A stretch of 64,000 nucleotides of DNA from positions 908,501 to 972,500 of the forward strand of contig MU008167.1 in assembly GCA_010909165.1 (NCBI GenBank), in the 5' to 3' direction. Position 1 is the first letter of the stretch; every line of letters begins with the position of its first letter. The notes below the pieces were generated by a model, which worked only from the letters and a program-made list of their open reading frames with translations, was not told the origin of the DNA and searched no databases. This stretch comes from Anthoceros angustus (Eukaryota > Streptophyta > Anthocerotopsida > Anthocerotales > Anthocerotaceae). The translations under genes were made by a program, and so were the position numbers. Below are positions 20,651-31,587 of the stretch, piece after piece.

Positions 20651-21050
20651 TCTGGGTAACTGTTATTTCAGGGATATCCTCATGTGATCTCTCGATATAG
20701 ACTCCTTTCTAGGAAAACAGGAATGCGACCTTTTGTCCCAATATGCAGCTACGAGGGCAAGCAACTTCCAAGTAGCTTTTACTTTCACCTCATATTTCAT
20801 TTTATTTTTCACTTTTTCACCTCTTCTACTAAAGCCTCTTACAATATTCCTTTTAAGAAATCTTCGTCTTGATAAGTTATCCATTTATGACATCCATATA
20901 TCTACTATGTACTCAATGTCAAGATATATCATATGCATATTATAAAATATTTAAAATGAGTTTTTAATACTTATATTAAGTTATTAAATAGAATTATACT
21001 GGTTGCCGGAATTACAGCGACCCGTATTTTGAACTTAGCAGAAAGGCTGA
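20651..21050. other. AT-rich stretch, no gene recognised
   Basis: AT-rich sequence probably marking the LINE 3' end and the transition to host DNA. No poly(A) tail or target duplication could be fixed by eye. Confidence 0.35.
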
Positions 21051-21149
21051 GACCTATGTGAGCTTAGCACAAAAGGGTAGTTGTGAGCTTAGCATAAGAA
21101 GAACTAGTCTCACAGTAGGTTTAGTTCATGCAAGCCGTTTGGGAGTGCT

Positions 21150-22133
21150 AAAGACCGATTCAAAGGAGACGGTGCGATTCCTGCTGGAGATGGCCGCGCT
21201 GTTGGGTCCAAACCACGGCGAGGACGCGGAACCGAGGGATAACATTGTGGGACTGATCATCACCCGGGAATGGAAGAAACGTTGCAGCGGTCTGGCACCC
21301 ATCGCGCTATGGGTGACAAAGACGTCTGAAGCTGATGTTTTGATGGAACTGGTATGCGCCGCTAAAGGAAGCGAAAATCCCGTAACCTTGGGACCGGCCA
21401 GTTTTTGTTTGCATGCACATGTGCTCCTGGGACGTGCTCGGAAGGTATGGCGTCCGGACCCATACATGTATCTTGTTGCATAGCTGTAGACTTGTAAGGC
21501 TTTAAATTTGCAGCATCCAGTCTGAGTCGATATCGGTCTCATATGCATTCTGCTGAAGCTGGGCCGAAGTATTACCGTAGTGTTTTGTGATAAGCTGGAC
21601 GCACGTTGAGTGGTACCGCCTTTGAGACGCATGCTAATATCGTGCCACGGTCAGAGAAGTCTTGGCGGAAGCACATTTGGGTGAAGCTGAAGAGAGATCG
21701 GTTTTACAATGTAGTCAAAGTCAGGGCTTTCAGAGAATTGTTCAAGAGGGCCGAGAGGCTCAAGGTGGGCTGATACGTGCATGCATGCATGCCTGCCTGA
21801 TGTATGATGTTCACTGTTGTTGAGACAATTTAGGCAGACCTGACATGTGCTCATCATGTCTTGCACCAAAGAGAGAGCGGTGGCCCTATGGCAACAGACG
21901 ACAATGCTGATGGTAGGACATAAGCATACAGTTTTCATTGTTGATTGCAACTTATAGCTTTGAGGCATGTTGAGAATTCTCACATACAAGGTATGTGCTC
22001 TACTGTACAATCTACATACTGATTCGGTTTGTGTGAACTTGGAGCAGAGGATTCAGAGGAGAAATTGGAGCCACAATGTGGATTCCCTTTCTTGTTTTCG
22101 GACGATTCAGATGACGAGGAGAATTGGGAGTGA
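21150..22133 (+). pseudogene. ULTRAPETALA-like (SAND-type) gene, copy A
   Basis: Four exons by comparison with copies B and C: about 21150-21444, 21595-21764, 21872-21912 and 22048-22133. Exon 1 has MITREW-type text (IITREWKKRC), then ELVCAAKGSENPVTLG. Exon 2 has LSGTAFETHANIVPRSEKSW and IWVKL, matching the LxPxAFExHxG and WxxxIWV pattern of plant ULT proteins, which are SAND-type trithorax-group regulators in land plants. The last exon is an acidic tail, FSDDSDDEENWE, ending at 22133. Donors GTATGG (21445), GTGGGC and GTAGGA are kept. Relative to copy B, exon 1 has lost about 30 bp around the CTCAPGTC region and is frameshifted, so copy A is probably a pseudogene. Confidence 0.55.
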
Positions 22134-22626
22134 GATGGATCTAGATCAGCGGGTGGTCCTCAATATTACAGTACTAATGCTGCTGCAATGCAGCTCGACG
22201 TGCGAGCTGCTCAACATGTTTTTTCTGTCATGATCACTGTAGCTACAGTTTTGCAGGATATACACTTACAGATAGATGCCATGTGCATCTTGCCGGATAG
22301 ATGCCACTTGCAGTTATCTATGTCGGAAAGTGAAACAAAAGGAGTTTCAAGCTTCCCTGTTAGCTTAAAATTAAGTACCTGCAAAGCGATTGAGATCTGG
22401 AACAATTGGCTGAATGTCAACCGACGCTCTGCCGGGATACACTATAATATCAGCATGACAATTTAAGGACTACTTTACTCGAACTCCCCCCGCGCAAAAA
22501 GCAACTTCTCCGTTATACTTTTGCAATGCCTTGGAAGCCTTCGAAGTACATATTAGTTGATCATATGGAGCATTGCCTTCAAACAAGCAAACAAATTGTC
22601 AAAGATCATTTGGCTGCGGGAATGTA

Positions 22627-23362
22627 CAGTCGGCCCCCTTAATTGGGAACTTTATAAGTGGGATTCCTCTCTAAATGGGACCTCTTCCTTTAGTTTACAT
22701 TATAAAAAATGGACATTTTCCTAAATGATAGTTGGGACCGTTTGAAATATATATTCATGTTAGTTTCACCTCCTTAAATGGGATTTTTGATTTTTTACTA
22801 AAAAAATTTAAAAGAAAAGAAAAGAATGAAAGCCGGAAAAAAGAAAAGAAGCTAATCGAAAATATTGAAGAGGAAGTAGCGACAATGCCACCCCTACCTC
22901 GACAAACTATAGAAGATGCCATCAAAGGTTTGGAGGCAGCAAGAACTTACCTGTTACAGATGTCACACGACAGTACAGACTCTTTGGCGTTGCTTAATGT
23001 CTTTGAGAAACACGTGATTAATCATCATCTCAAAGTATCGCGGGTGCAAAGGAGTATTGTCGATTATTTCAGAGCACAATAGACCTTTAGGTATGATTGA
23101 AGACTCCTAAGCTAAGCTTTTTCCTTTATGATACGTAGAGGTTTTTTAATGCTGCCTAGAGGAAGTGCTAGCTTTGAAGCAACTATGCAGAGAAGTGGTA
23201 AAGGTTATTTTTAGTGAAACCTATGAAACAAAATTTAAAATTTTTTTAGTATTTTTATTTTTGAATTTATAGTTTTTTTAAATGGGAAAAAATCTAATCG
23301 GGACACCTCTTTTAGTGGGACCTCTAAAGGCACTCCGAACCAGTCCCAATTAGGGCCATTAT
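22627..23362 (+). mobile_element. pogo/Tigger-type DNA transposon remnant
   Basis: The left end reads TA then CAGTCGGCCCCCTTAATTGG; the right end, read on the other strand, gives GGCCCTAATTGGGAC next to TA. These imperfect inverted ends flanked by TA suit the Tc1/mariner-pogo group. Tigger-type ends commonly start CAGT. The inner GTGGGACCTCT and AAATGGGA words recur in both orientations near both ends. The transposase is reduced to its C-terminus (next feature), so this is an internally deleted copy of about 735 bp. Confidence 0.62.
22801..23082 (+). pseudogene. pogo/Tigger transposase C-terminal fragment
   Basis: The frame encodes a Lys/Glu-rich stretch, then PPLPRQTIEDAIKGLEAARTY and, after a few residues, VFEKHVINHHLKV and RSIVDYFRA. 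The pattern of a helix with L-x-x-L-R-x-Y-L, an acidic spacer and a final Q/R-x-x-I-x-D-Y/F-F is the usual end of pogo/Tigger-like transposases. The helix-turn-helix and DDE domains are gone. Confidence 0.55.
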
Positions 23363-23925
23363 AGGAAACTTGTGTTCACAGAAGTTACGCACATGTGCAA
23401 AAAATGCTAAGCTAGACCTGGAAGTGCAATAACGGAAGGTGCCTTCTTGTCCCACTGCGCAAAGGTCTTGTACTAGCTTGCAAGAAGCTTGCAAAACGGC
23501 ATATGAATTCCTCACAGCCCCGTGTCGAGATGATCAAAACGGCAAAGAACAGTCAAGCAATCAGCAAGATGCATCAAACACGAAGTCAAGCCAGCGTCCT
23601 GCTCACTCCACAGCAGGTTTCCGTGACGGCCTCATTCATCCAGCTTGTTGAAATTTGGCAGGAACAATGCATGGAGGAATTAAAAGAGAGGCAGACAGCA
23701 AGGAATGGGATCTTGTTTTCATCCTCGGAACAAATCTGTGTCCCATTCAACACTCGAGATCATTCAACACGGGAGATCATTCATCTCATGGCCGTTCTGT
23801 TCAAGAAGGTAGAAGTTTCACATGGGCCACGTATGTGAACAGGTGTAAGCACAAGTTCAAGCTCCACTCCGCAAAACAGAAACTCTGTCACCACCTACAG
23901 TGACAACTTAACAACATAGGCTGAC
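23363..23925. other. No gene recognised
   Basis: Spacer between the pogo remnant and the minus-strand LEDEAGD gene. Frames at 23439-23651 and 23503-23838 have no recognisable motif. It may include 3' exons or UTR of the minus-strand gene. Confidence 0.35.
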
Positions 23926-24310
23926 CTTGCAAACGGCTCCTTAACCGCGACCTCGACCCCCCTGAGAGAGAATCTCTTCACCGCTGCAGTACATGCAAAA
24001 GCCTACAGCGCATTGTACACAACCGAAGAGACAACGTCGCCAGCTTCGTCTTCCAACACCGTGAGACGAGTTGGTCATGACGAATGCATCTTCGATAAGC
24101 TTCCCGCGCAGCACACGACCCTCGTGCTTCTCCCCATCCTCACTGAGCTCACTGCATCACCGACCACCACAGCCTTGAGATTCGGAGCAAAGCGATTCAC
24201 ACGACTTAGGGTTTGCAATGCAGTTAGTCGAGGAGCGGTACATCCGCAAGGCTCTCAAGATTACAGCCATACCTGATGAGGATCGGGCGCAGGCTGGGCA
24301 GTGCAGCTGC
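23926..24310 (-). pseudogene. Plant gene with LEDEAGD/VAVK motifs, copy A
   Basis: Read on the minus strand, an upstream exon ends at CACGAGGGTCGTGTGCTGCG (CSELSEDGEKHEGRVLRGK), then TVLEDEAGDVVSSVVYNAL, a stop, and AAVKRFSLRGVEVAVKEPFA. Copy B has the same order without the stop. The layout G-R-V-L-R-G-K / LEDE-GD / FPKGT-VAVK-PF / SVRVDQPADVV resembles the segment found ahead of TPR repeats in some plant TPR/SET proteins, but I cannot fix the family. A minus-strand donor (CAG then GTATGG) is conserved in all three copies near 24273. Confidence 0.4.
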
Positions 24311-24359
24311 TGTAGATGCTGGATGACTTGTTTCGTTGATGTACCATTCTGTGAGATGT

Positions 24360-27339
24360 TGCTCATCCAGCCCTGGTTACCTCCGGTTGCCATGCCTCTG
24401 GCATTGGCCTCCTGGGCAACATGTGCCACAACTCTGAAAGAAGCAACCCTTTGCAGGTGCCTGCTTGCAGTGAGGAGTACGGCATAGCCCACTCCTTTGT
24501 TCTGGGAGTCTATTTGCATAGTTCCTGTTGGCATGGGGTAATGAAGGTTTACCACGGACATCTGGCACAGTCCTCCGTATACCATTGTGATCCGGGGCTC
24601 GTTGTTGCCCCAGTATACCATTGTAATCAGGGGCCGGCTGTTGCCCCTGTATACCCTTGTGATCAGGGGCTGGTTGTTGCTGGGGCAGCCTGCCCTTGTA
24701 CTCTTGTTCCCCACTCCTGTGGACATGGGGTAAGAAAGGGTTACCAAGGATATTTGGCGCAAGCGTCCTTAGACCATTGTTACAAAACGCTGTCTGTTGC
24801 TGGGGCACCCTGCCCTTGTACTCTTGTTCCCCAGTCCTTCTAGAAATTGGTGTTATCTGGGTCTTGTGGGTCTTGTGGGTCTTGGGGGTCTTGGGTGAGG
24901 CGGGAATGCCACGAGTATGTCTGGCACGCCTCACCCTACCAGACCTCTCAGCACGGGCAGCAGCCCCACGTTTGTGCTTCTCTGCAAGTATTGCTTTCCG
25001 TTCTTTCTCGTCATGCCAAGGCTGCACAGTTCATGATGCAAAATCATATTACCCTCACGCGATGAGTAACCCACAGTGTTTCAGAAAAAGCGGTGATGGA
25101 TAAGGAAAGAGGCAGCAACTTCTATAAGAGCGTTTCGTGCTGGGTGAGGATAAAGAAGCAGAAGAATAGGTACCTGCCGAAGTGTGTGTATCTTGTACAG
25201 ATTTCGGCCCTTTACGAGTAACTGCTCCATGGCCCTCAGTGGTTGTGGACCTGACGTCCATAGCACCTCTATCTGAGAATAGCACACAAGACTGAATGAG
25301 TGACGATAGGCAACTGGAAAGCTAACAGTCGGTTGGGACAGGTTCGCACAGTGAAGGTGTGTTGTTGCTTGTCAGGTCCATATGCCTCGTTGGTCACACT
25401 GCCTGCTACTGTTCGGACTCCAATTGGCGCCATGCTTGATGTGTTCGCCAGGTAATCAAAGGAGTCTCTGCAGCACATCAGTGACAAAAACATTCAGGAG
25501 TCGTGTAACAGAAAGGCACAACAACTTCGGGGTGAGAAACGGCCGGATGTACACACTTTGGATAAACGTTTTGATGGAAAAGGACGATGTCTCCTCTGCA
25601 GACGTCTCCTGAAACAGACAAGAAATCTATCAGCAACTGAGCTTGACATACCTGCCTGATACAGAAACATAAGTGCAAGGCAGCTCACCTGTGCAGTTAA
25701 TAGTGAAGGACTTTCTCGGAAACAATGCTTTAGCTCCCTCTTTTTTTAATCTGATCACCAACAGAGGTCGGAGTTAACCAGCAAGTCACAAAGAGCAATG
25801 CGTTCAACAGCAGTACCTAGAAAGCAATCCAGTTAGTACCTGACGTGGAGTTTTATCCGGTCCATGATTTCTTGTTTAGTTCCACACATCCTCATTCCGG
25901 TCTGTCTCAAATAAAGTTTTAATTGACGAGTTGGGAGACTTCCAAGCTCACCACCATCTGCAGCTTTCACATTTAAGAACAGTTAGGGTATCCTCTGAAT
26001 ACCAGATGAGGCATCCAGATCCACCAAAAGAGAGTCAATGAAACAGTGGGAGAGTGAAGCATGCACCTGCCACATATTGGCAAACTTCAGCATCAGGGAG
26101 TTTTAGCCTTTTAGGTCGACCGCTCCCATCTCTTCCTCCTCCTCCTCCTCCTCCTCCTCTTCTTCCTCGTCCCCTTCTTCTTCGTCCAACGCACCTCCAT
26201 CTGGGGGTAGAAGCCATCAGTTCAAGTGGAAGATGACAGGTGAAAACATTACCACAGCAACAAGAAGCAGTCTTAGTAGTACAACATACCAATCACCACA
26301 GGAAGGGGTAGACAGACCTTCCAGGTTGTTGCAAACTTCCTTTGGGTTGGAATCCGTCAGCCTCGACCGTTTGCGTGGAGGCTGATCAGGGTCTCTGTAG
26401 GCATCCTCAGCTTTCCGTGCTCCCGCCTTCACAGTCTCTGCAACCAGACCTCCAGTGAGAAACAAGCTCCAACCTCTCGCTATGGTGAACACTTACCACA
26501 GCAAACAAGAAGATCAACAACATGAACAACATGACAATCACAAGACGATGGGTTCGACCTTCCAAGGGCTTGCGCGCCTCCTTGGTGTAAAATCTGTCAG
26601 CCTCAAATTCCTCTTCTGGGACTCATCTTTGGAAGTATCGTCAGCAGTCTGTGCTCCCGCCTTCACAGTCACTGCAACAACACCTCCACTGATAGACAAG
26701 CTCCAACTTCTCGTGTCGGTACTAGACGCAACAGAATTCACAACCAAAGCTGCTCAAGTAACAATTTCAGCAACCCTGAGCATCAGGTACATACCATTGC
26801 CATTCTGCGGAACAACCTTGAGATGATTCTGAACTCTTTCAACAAGTACCGCCTTGTTGCCAGTCAGTGGAAATCCCTCCTTCCGCAGAAACACCTTCAG
26901 CTGCAACGCGGACAGCTCTGCGGGCGGCCTCCCATCTACAAACCAAAGCAAACCATTGCCCTCAGCAATCAAAGGAACAGCAGATTTACGCTCTTGCAAC
27001 ACCTCACGCGGGCTCGAACGAGAATGCACCTTCCAGAAACTTGCAAATAGGGCCCTCGCTCAAATCATGCGGTTTGGCCCGGCGCCCAGCCTCCACAGCA
27101 GCGTTCCCTTCACTGTTGTGGCTCTCATCACTGTCACTGCCACCAATTTACAGCCACCCACCAGCTTGCAATGAACCGCATTCCTGTCCTCGGATCCCAC
27201 AATCACAGCCCACAAAATCTCCACAATCAGAATTCAACATACACCACACGTACCTCAAATTGATCACATCTGGAGGCAATGCCTGCGATTTCTGCTTCTT
27301 TGGCGGAGTGGTGCCTTGCTTCCCACTCTTGGTAGGCAT
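24360..27339 (-). pseudogene. SAP-domain nuclear protein gene, C3H62-like, copy A
   Basis: Multi-exon minus-strand gene. Exon 1 (27339-27254) starts MPTKSGKQGTTPPKK, a basic leader, with donor GTACGT. A SAP exon lies at 26935-26817: DGRPPAELSALQLKVFLRKE, then GNKAVLVERVQNHL, the helix-turn-helix DNA-binding SAP pattern. Further exons carry repeated nuclear-type segments (KRSRLTD near 26350, RNLRLTDFTPRRRAS near 26590, an acidic Glu run near 26120-26160 and RPKRLKLPDAEVCQYV). Later exons read AYGPDKQQHTFTV (about 25400), EVLWTSGPQPL with LLVKGRNLYKIHTLRQ (about 25175-25275), EKERKAILAEKHKRGAAAR (about 25000) and a Cys-rich end CRTPHCKQ...CGTCC...QCQRH (about 24400-24480). This order recalls plant SAP/CCCH proteins of the C3H62 type. 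Several frames disagree by one base, so functionality is unclear. Confidence 0.5.
24575..24700. repeat. 33-36-bp coding minisatellite in the SAP gene
   Basis: Four units containing GTATACCATTGTGATC and GGGGCTGGTTGTTGCCCC. On the minus strand they encode GQQPAPDYNGI-type repeats, a Gln/Pro-rich linker between the EKHKRG segment and the Cys-rich end. Confidence 0.75.
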
Positions 27340-28424
27340 CGCCCGGACTGTCGCACAATCAAATTTCCCGACGTGGGTTACAGCACAATGGAAATTCCTG
27401 AGGTCAGGCTACAAGCTCTAGCGCAATCGAGCTTCACAGAGCTAGCGCTTCAAATTCACATGGCTAGCCTAGCGCTTCAGAACATGGAATGCAGTCCTGG
27501 GCAAGAGTCCCGCCCGTTTCCAAATGGACACACATTTATAAGAACGCCGTGATTAAGCATCGTGAGGTTGGATCGGTACTTAGATGGGGTGCCTAAAGGG
27601 AGTGGATGCCCTTGGTGCACGTGCAAGTAGCTTAGGCACACCATGGTACAAGTTGTTAAGTACCAAGTTCCATGACGGAAATCCGTCCTTGGTGGACTTA
27701 AATAAAATTCTTTTTCTTCTTCTTCCTTCCTGGCAATACACTCCCATCGTATCTACTATTTCATGTAAATGGTACGGACTATACGATTTCACTTTCCATA
27801 TCACCATCTCTACTTCAATCCTGTTGGCTGTCACCTATCTGCAGTGTCATTTTCGGTAGTGGAAGGCAACCGGTTTATGCAGTGGGTTTCAGAGTTCGAT
27901 GTACCTATAATTCTTGAATAAAAGTGTAATAGAATAAGATATTTAAAGCATTTGATCAAAAGGATATAATAATTTAGATTATAATAATAATACGATATAT
28001 ATTCATATAAGATGGGTGAAATAAATCTTTTAATCTTTATATTATATTATATAAAAAAGAATCATTCTATTGGATTCCACCTTTAGACACCTATTGTATG
28101 CATTGCAGAAAGGCAAACATCTTCATAGCTGATCAAAAAACAAGAACATAAGAAATTAATGTTGGGTGGGCACTTGAGATCGGAGAAAGACAAACACCTT
28201 CCAAGTTGGTCAAAGAACAAGGACAAAAGAAACTAATGTGTCTGTAGCCAAGAGTTTATTATGGCAACTTGGGAGATGCTCAAGGACTTTCATGGGACTC
28301 TGGTATGAAAAATGAAGTGACTTTAAATACTACAACAGAAAGGTTTTTGGTGACAATATGATTGAATTAATTAAAATAAAAAAGATTAATTATAGACAGG
28401 ACACAAAGACGAAGTAAGACCAAA

Positions 28425-28530
28425 AGTAAAGAATAAGCCAAAGAAACCACCACAATGAAGTAGACTAAGCCAAAAAAACCACCACAATGAAATAGACTAA
28501 GCCAAAGAAACCACCACAATGAAATAGGAG
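28425..28530. repeat. 33-bp tandem repeat, three copies
   Basis: Three units of AAGCCAAAGAAACCACCACA plus ATGAAGTAGACT with one or two substitutions each. Confidence 0.85.
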
Positions 28531-28929
28531 ACAGAGTTGAAGAGAAATGGCATAGCATTCAAACACCTAGTGAGCATTTCAGGCTCCGAAATGCGAGGTT
28601 GAAACTGTTCTTCAAGAACAAAACTAAAACATAACTATTACACTGTAGCCACCCGTAGTAAAAAAGGTATAAGTCCGCGGAGCTTAGGAATATTAAGATT
28701 TTTATTTTTAAAATAATTCTGAAAATTAAAATACTACCAAAAGTTTGAACTTATGTTATTATTCTCATCAAAAGTTCAATGAAATTATCCAATTTCCAAC
28801 TTGAGTGCTGACACTGTAGGCAAGAGTTCGGGTTCATTGGAATTCTGTGGTTAAGCAACTCTTCCATAGAATTACTACTTGTATGAGGTCCCACCCACCG
28901 CCATTACTCCAGGACGCTGGTGGTCTACC

Positions 28930-29056
28930 TATTCTCAAGTCCTTGAGGGCTCCCTGATATATGGTCTTTGGTGTATAGCTTCCTAAAAGGTCCTATTCTC
29001 AAGTCCTTGAGGGCTCCCTGATATATGGTCTTTGGTGTATAGCTTCCTAAAAGGTC
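28930..29056. repeat. 63-bp tandem duplication
   Basis: CTATTCTCAAGTCCTTGAGG to CTTCCTAAAAGGTC occurs twice back to back (28930-28993 and 28994-29056) without differences that I could see. Confidence 0.9.
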
Positions 29057-29430
29057 CATTGGGGTCCTCGAAACTACATGAAATGTAAATACTCGATCGA
29101 ATTCATTAAACATTTTTGGAATACATATATAATATACTTCTTTATCGTTTATACGTCCCTTATTTTATACGACTAATATAAATAATTTTCACAAAAAAAT
29201 ATTTAGATGCAAGACCCTATCTTCACATATACATTCGGGTTTACAAAACAATCAAGCTGTATATATATATATATATATCAAATATCATAATATTTTTAAT
29301 TATATCATTTATTTTTCAGATAATCATATGATAGTATTGACTACCCTAACAAAGATACCCTAACCATAGTTCATTTTTATAAAAGAGAGTATGGGGAAGA
29401 TAATTGCCCATGATTGACTTGCAAGCTTCT

Positions 29431-29800
29431 TGCAAGCGGTAGTTGTGAGCTTTGTACAGGTAGATAGACGTTGTGAGTTCGTGAGCCCTAGTTGTGGGCT
29501 TCGTGCAAGCTGCGGTCATTACGAGCTTCGTGCAAGCTCCGGTCATTGCGAGCTTCGTGCAAGCTGCGGTCATTGCGAGCTTCATGCAAGTGCAGTTGTG
29601 AGCTTTATGCGGTAGATAGACGTTGTGAGTTCGTGAGCCCTAGTTGTGGGCTTCGTGCAAGCTGCGGTCATTACGAGCTTCGTGCAAGCTCCGGTCATTG
29701 CGAGCTTCGTGCAAGCTGCGGTCATTGCGAGCTTCATGCAAGCTGCAATCGCTGTGAGCTTTATGCAAGCAATCGTTGCGAGTTTCATGCAAAACGCTCA
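29431..29800. repeat. 27-bp minisatellite with 152-bp higher-order repeat
   Basis: The unit is GCGAGCTTCGTGCAAGCTGC plus GGTCATT. The block from GGTAGATAGACG at 29459 recurs at 29611, an offset of 152 bp, so a whole run of units with its flank has been duplicated. The minus strand reads as KLAMTAACT-type repeats and the plus strand as Cys/Ser-rich repeats; neither is called as a gene. Confidence 0.9.
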
Positions 29801-30189
29801 GTTTTGAGCTTGGTGCAAACAACAGTTGTGCAAACGGTCCTTTCGGTGGATGAGCGTGAAGGTACAAGACTTGTCATTTGTGGTGTACTGGAAGTTGGAA
29901 GGTGTGGTTTGAGATTTGTTCCAAGGTCCATTGAGCTTCCACAATGTTTAACATTCCGATGATTTGGCTTGTTCTGCAGGTTTGTTCACCTTGTGGTATA
30001 TCATACATCATATACCTTGCTTTGCTTAAGCAATGATGCCCTGGGGTGGGAAAGGAAAAAGATCTAAAAGGATTCCTCGGAAAACGCCTTGGAAACTACC
30101 TTGGTAAAGCTCAACCCCGGGCCATAACCTTCAAACTTAGAAACTGCATCTAGGTCGAATGGTATTACAAGCTGTTAGCGGATCCGAGC
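29801..30189. other. Upstream region of ULT-like copy B
   Basis: No gene recognised. It precedes the ULT-like gene and may hold its promoter or 5' exon. Confidence 0.35.
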
Positions 30190-31342
30190 GTGTACGTACG
30201 TGTGATGTGCAGGGACACAGATGAGGCGACGGTACGTGCGGACCTCGATCAGGTCGGTCCTGGAGATGGCCGTGAGCAGTCCACGCCTTTGCAATTGGGT
30301 GGCGGGAATGGCGGAAATCGGGGCAAGGCTGTGGCTATGGAGCCCGCGCCAGCCGCAGAACCATCAGACAGCGCTATTGAAAGCTTGGAACTGATGATAA
30401 CCCGGGAGTGGAAAGAACGTGGTAGCAGTGCGGCATTCATCGCAAATCTGCCGATTCTGGCTCCCCATGAAGATTTCTTCAAGGAGGCGGTGTGCGCCGC
30501 CTGCAAAGGCAGCGACAATCCCATACTTTTCGGCAAGGTGCAGATTTACCGGACTGGCAAGTTCCTGTTTGTGTGTACGTGTGCTCCGGGGACGTGCTCG
30601 GAAGGTATGGCGTCTAGACCCATGTGTCTTGTTGCATAGCTCTAGAGTTGTAATGTTGTGCAGCATCCATGCAGTGTGGATGGATATCGCTTTCATGAAG
30701 TTGCATGAATTTGAAACCATCGGCTGAAGCTCTGCTGAAAATTTGTCGTGACCAGCTGGGCGCACGTTGAGTCCTAGTGCTTTTGAGGCACACGCTGGTT
30801 TTGTGCCGTTGTCAGCAAAATCGTGGCGGAAGCGCATATGGGTGAAGCTCTCAAGTCGCTTGGACCGGTTTTACCTTGTATACAAGGTATCGGCTTTCAG
30901 GGAGTTTTTCAAGAAGGCCAAGAGGCTGGAGGTGGGCAAGAGCTGTGTTTTAGAGCTTGGTGAATTCATGAATTGGTATAACTTGCAAGTTGGGCAGCTG
31001 GTGCATGCCTGCCTGGGCCTGCCGCATGCATAATGTTCACTGCAGAAGCTTCCATCTTGCTTGTTCATACTTCAGGCACACCTCACATACATGTGGTCAT
31101 TGTGTCTTAGTTGCAGCAGAGAGAGAGTGCTCGTAGTGCCCCAGTGGCAAGCGACGACAACGTTGCTGATGGTGGGTGGACACATGCATTTCCGTTTCTC
31201 ATACATGTGTGTGCTCACGTATACATACTGATTCGGTTTGTGTAAACTTGGAGCAGAGGATTCAGAGGAGCAATTCGAGCTAGCACGTAATTCTCATTTT
31301 TTGTGTTCCGACGATTCCGATGACAAGGAAGATTTGGAGTGA
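30190..31342 (+). CDS. ULTRAPETALA-like (SAND-type) gene, copy B
   Basis: Best preserved of three copies. Exons inferred: about 30190-30604, 30756-30931, 31120-31171 and 31257-31342. Exon 1 starts near MYVRVMCRDTDEATVRADLD (the true start could lie upstream) and carries ELMITREWKERG, FKEAVCAACKGS, then VQIYRTGKFLFVCTCAPGTC. Exon 2 adds LSPSAFEAHAGFVPLSAKSW and RIWVKL, with YKVSAFREFFKKAKRLE. The last exon is the acidic tail CSDDSDDKEDLE followed by TGA at 31340. Splice sites obey GT-AG (GTATGG at 30605, CAG before 30756) and the phase across intron 1 restores the frame. The Cys-x-Cys-x2-G-x-C and AFExHAG core match plant ULT proteins, nuclear trithorax-group factors. The loss of the Gly in the ULT CGC motif is a difference. 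I rate this as possibly functional. Confidence 0.6.
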
Positions 31343-31587
31343 CCGATGGATGTGGCTGTAGTTTTGAAGGAGATATGTACGTAAAGGTCGTTTACAAGTA
31401 GATCATGCCATACTCAAGAATTTCTCAAGAATCCTGCAAGCATTAGTGTTGGAAATGTGGAGGTATTTTGGTAGGCACTAGCTTGAGATTTGCGGCGCCG
31501 GTGCCCACCAGAACATGAGCGATCCCTAGGCATGGCCCCAGCTGTTCCCTGTTCACTATTTCCTTTTTATCTAGGAGAAGTTTCACC

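Larger units (their letters stand above)
27553..29430. other. AT-rich intergenic region between module A and module B
   Basis: No gene recognised. Contains long AT-rich runs (27950-28080, 28680-28800, 29110-29340), the tandem repeats listed separately and a short (TA)n near 29262-29276. Confidence 0.45.

Noticed and set aside
24421-24843. Plus-strand frame with repeated PVYHC units
   Set aside because: It is antisense to the better supported minus-strand SAP gene, whose EKHKRG and Cys-rich segments lie in the same interval.
29431-29800. CRISPR-like regular repeats
   Set aside because: Units are contiguous without unique spacers and the context is eukaryotic; it is a minisatellite.
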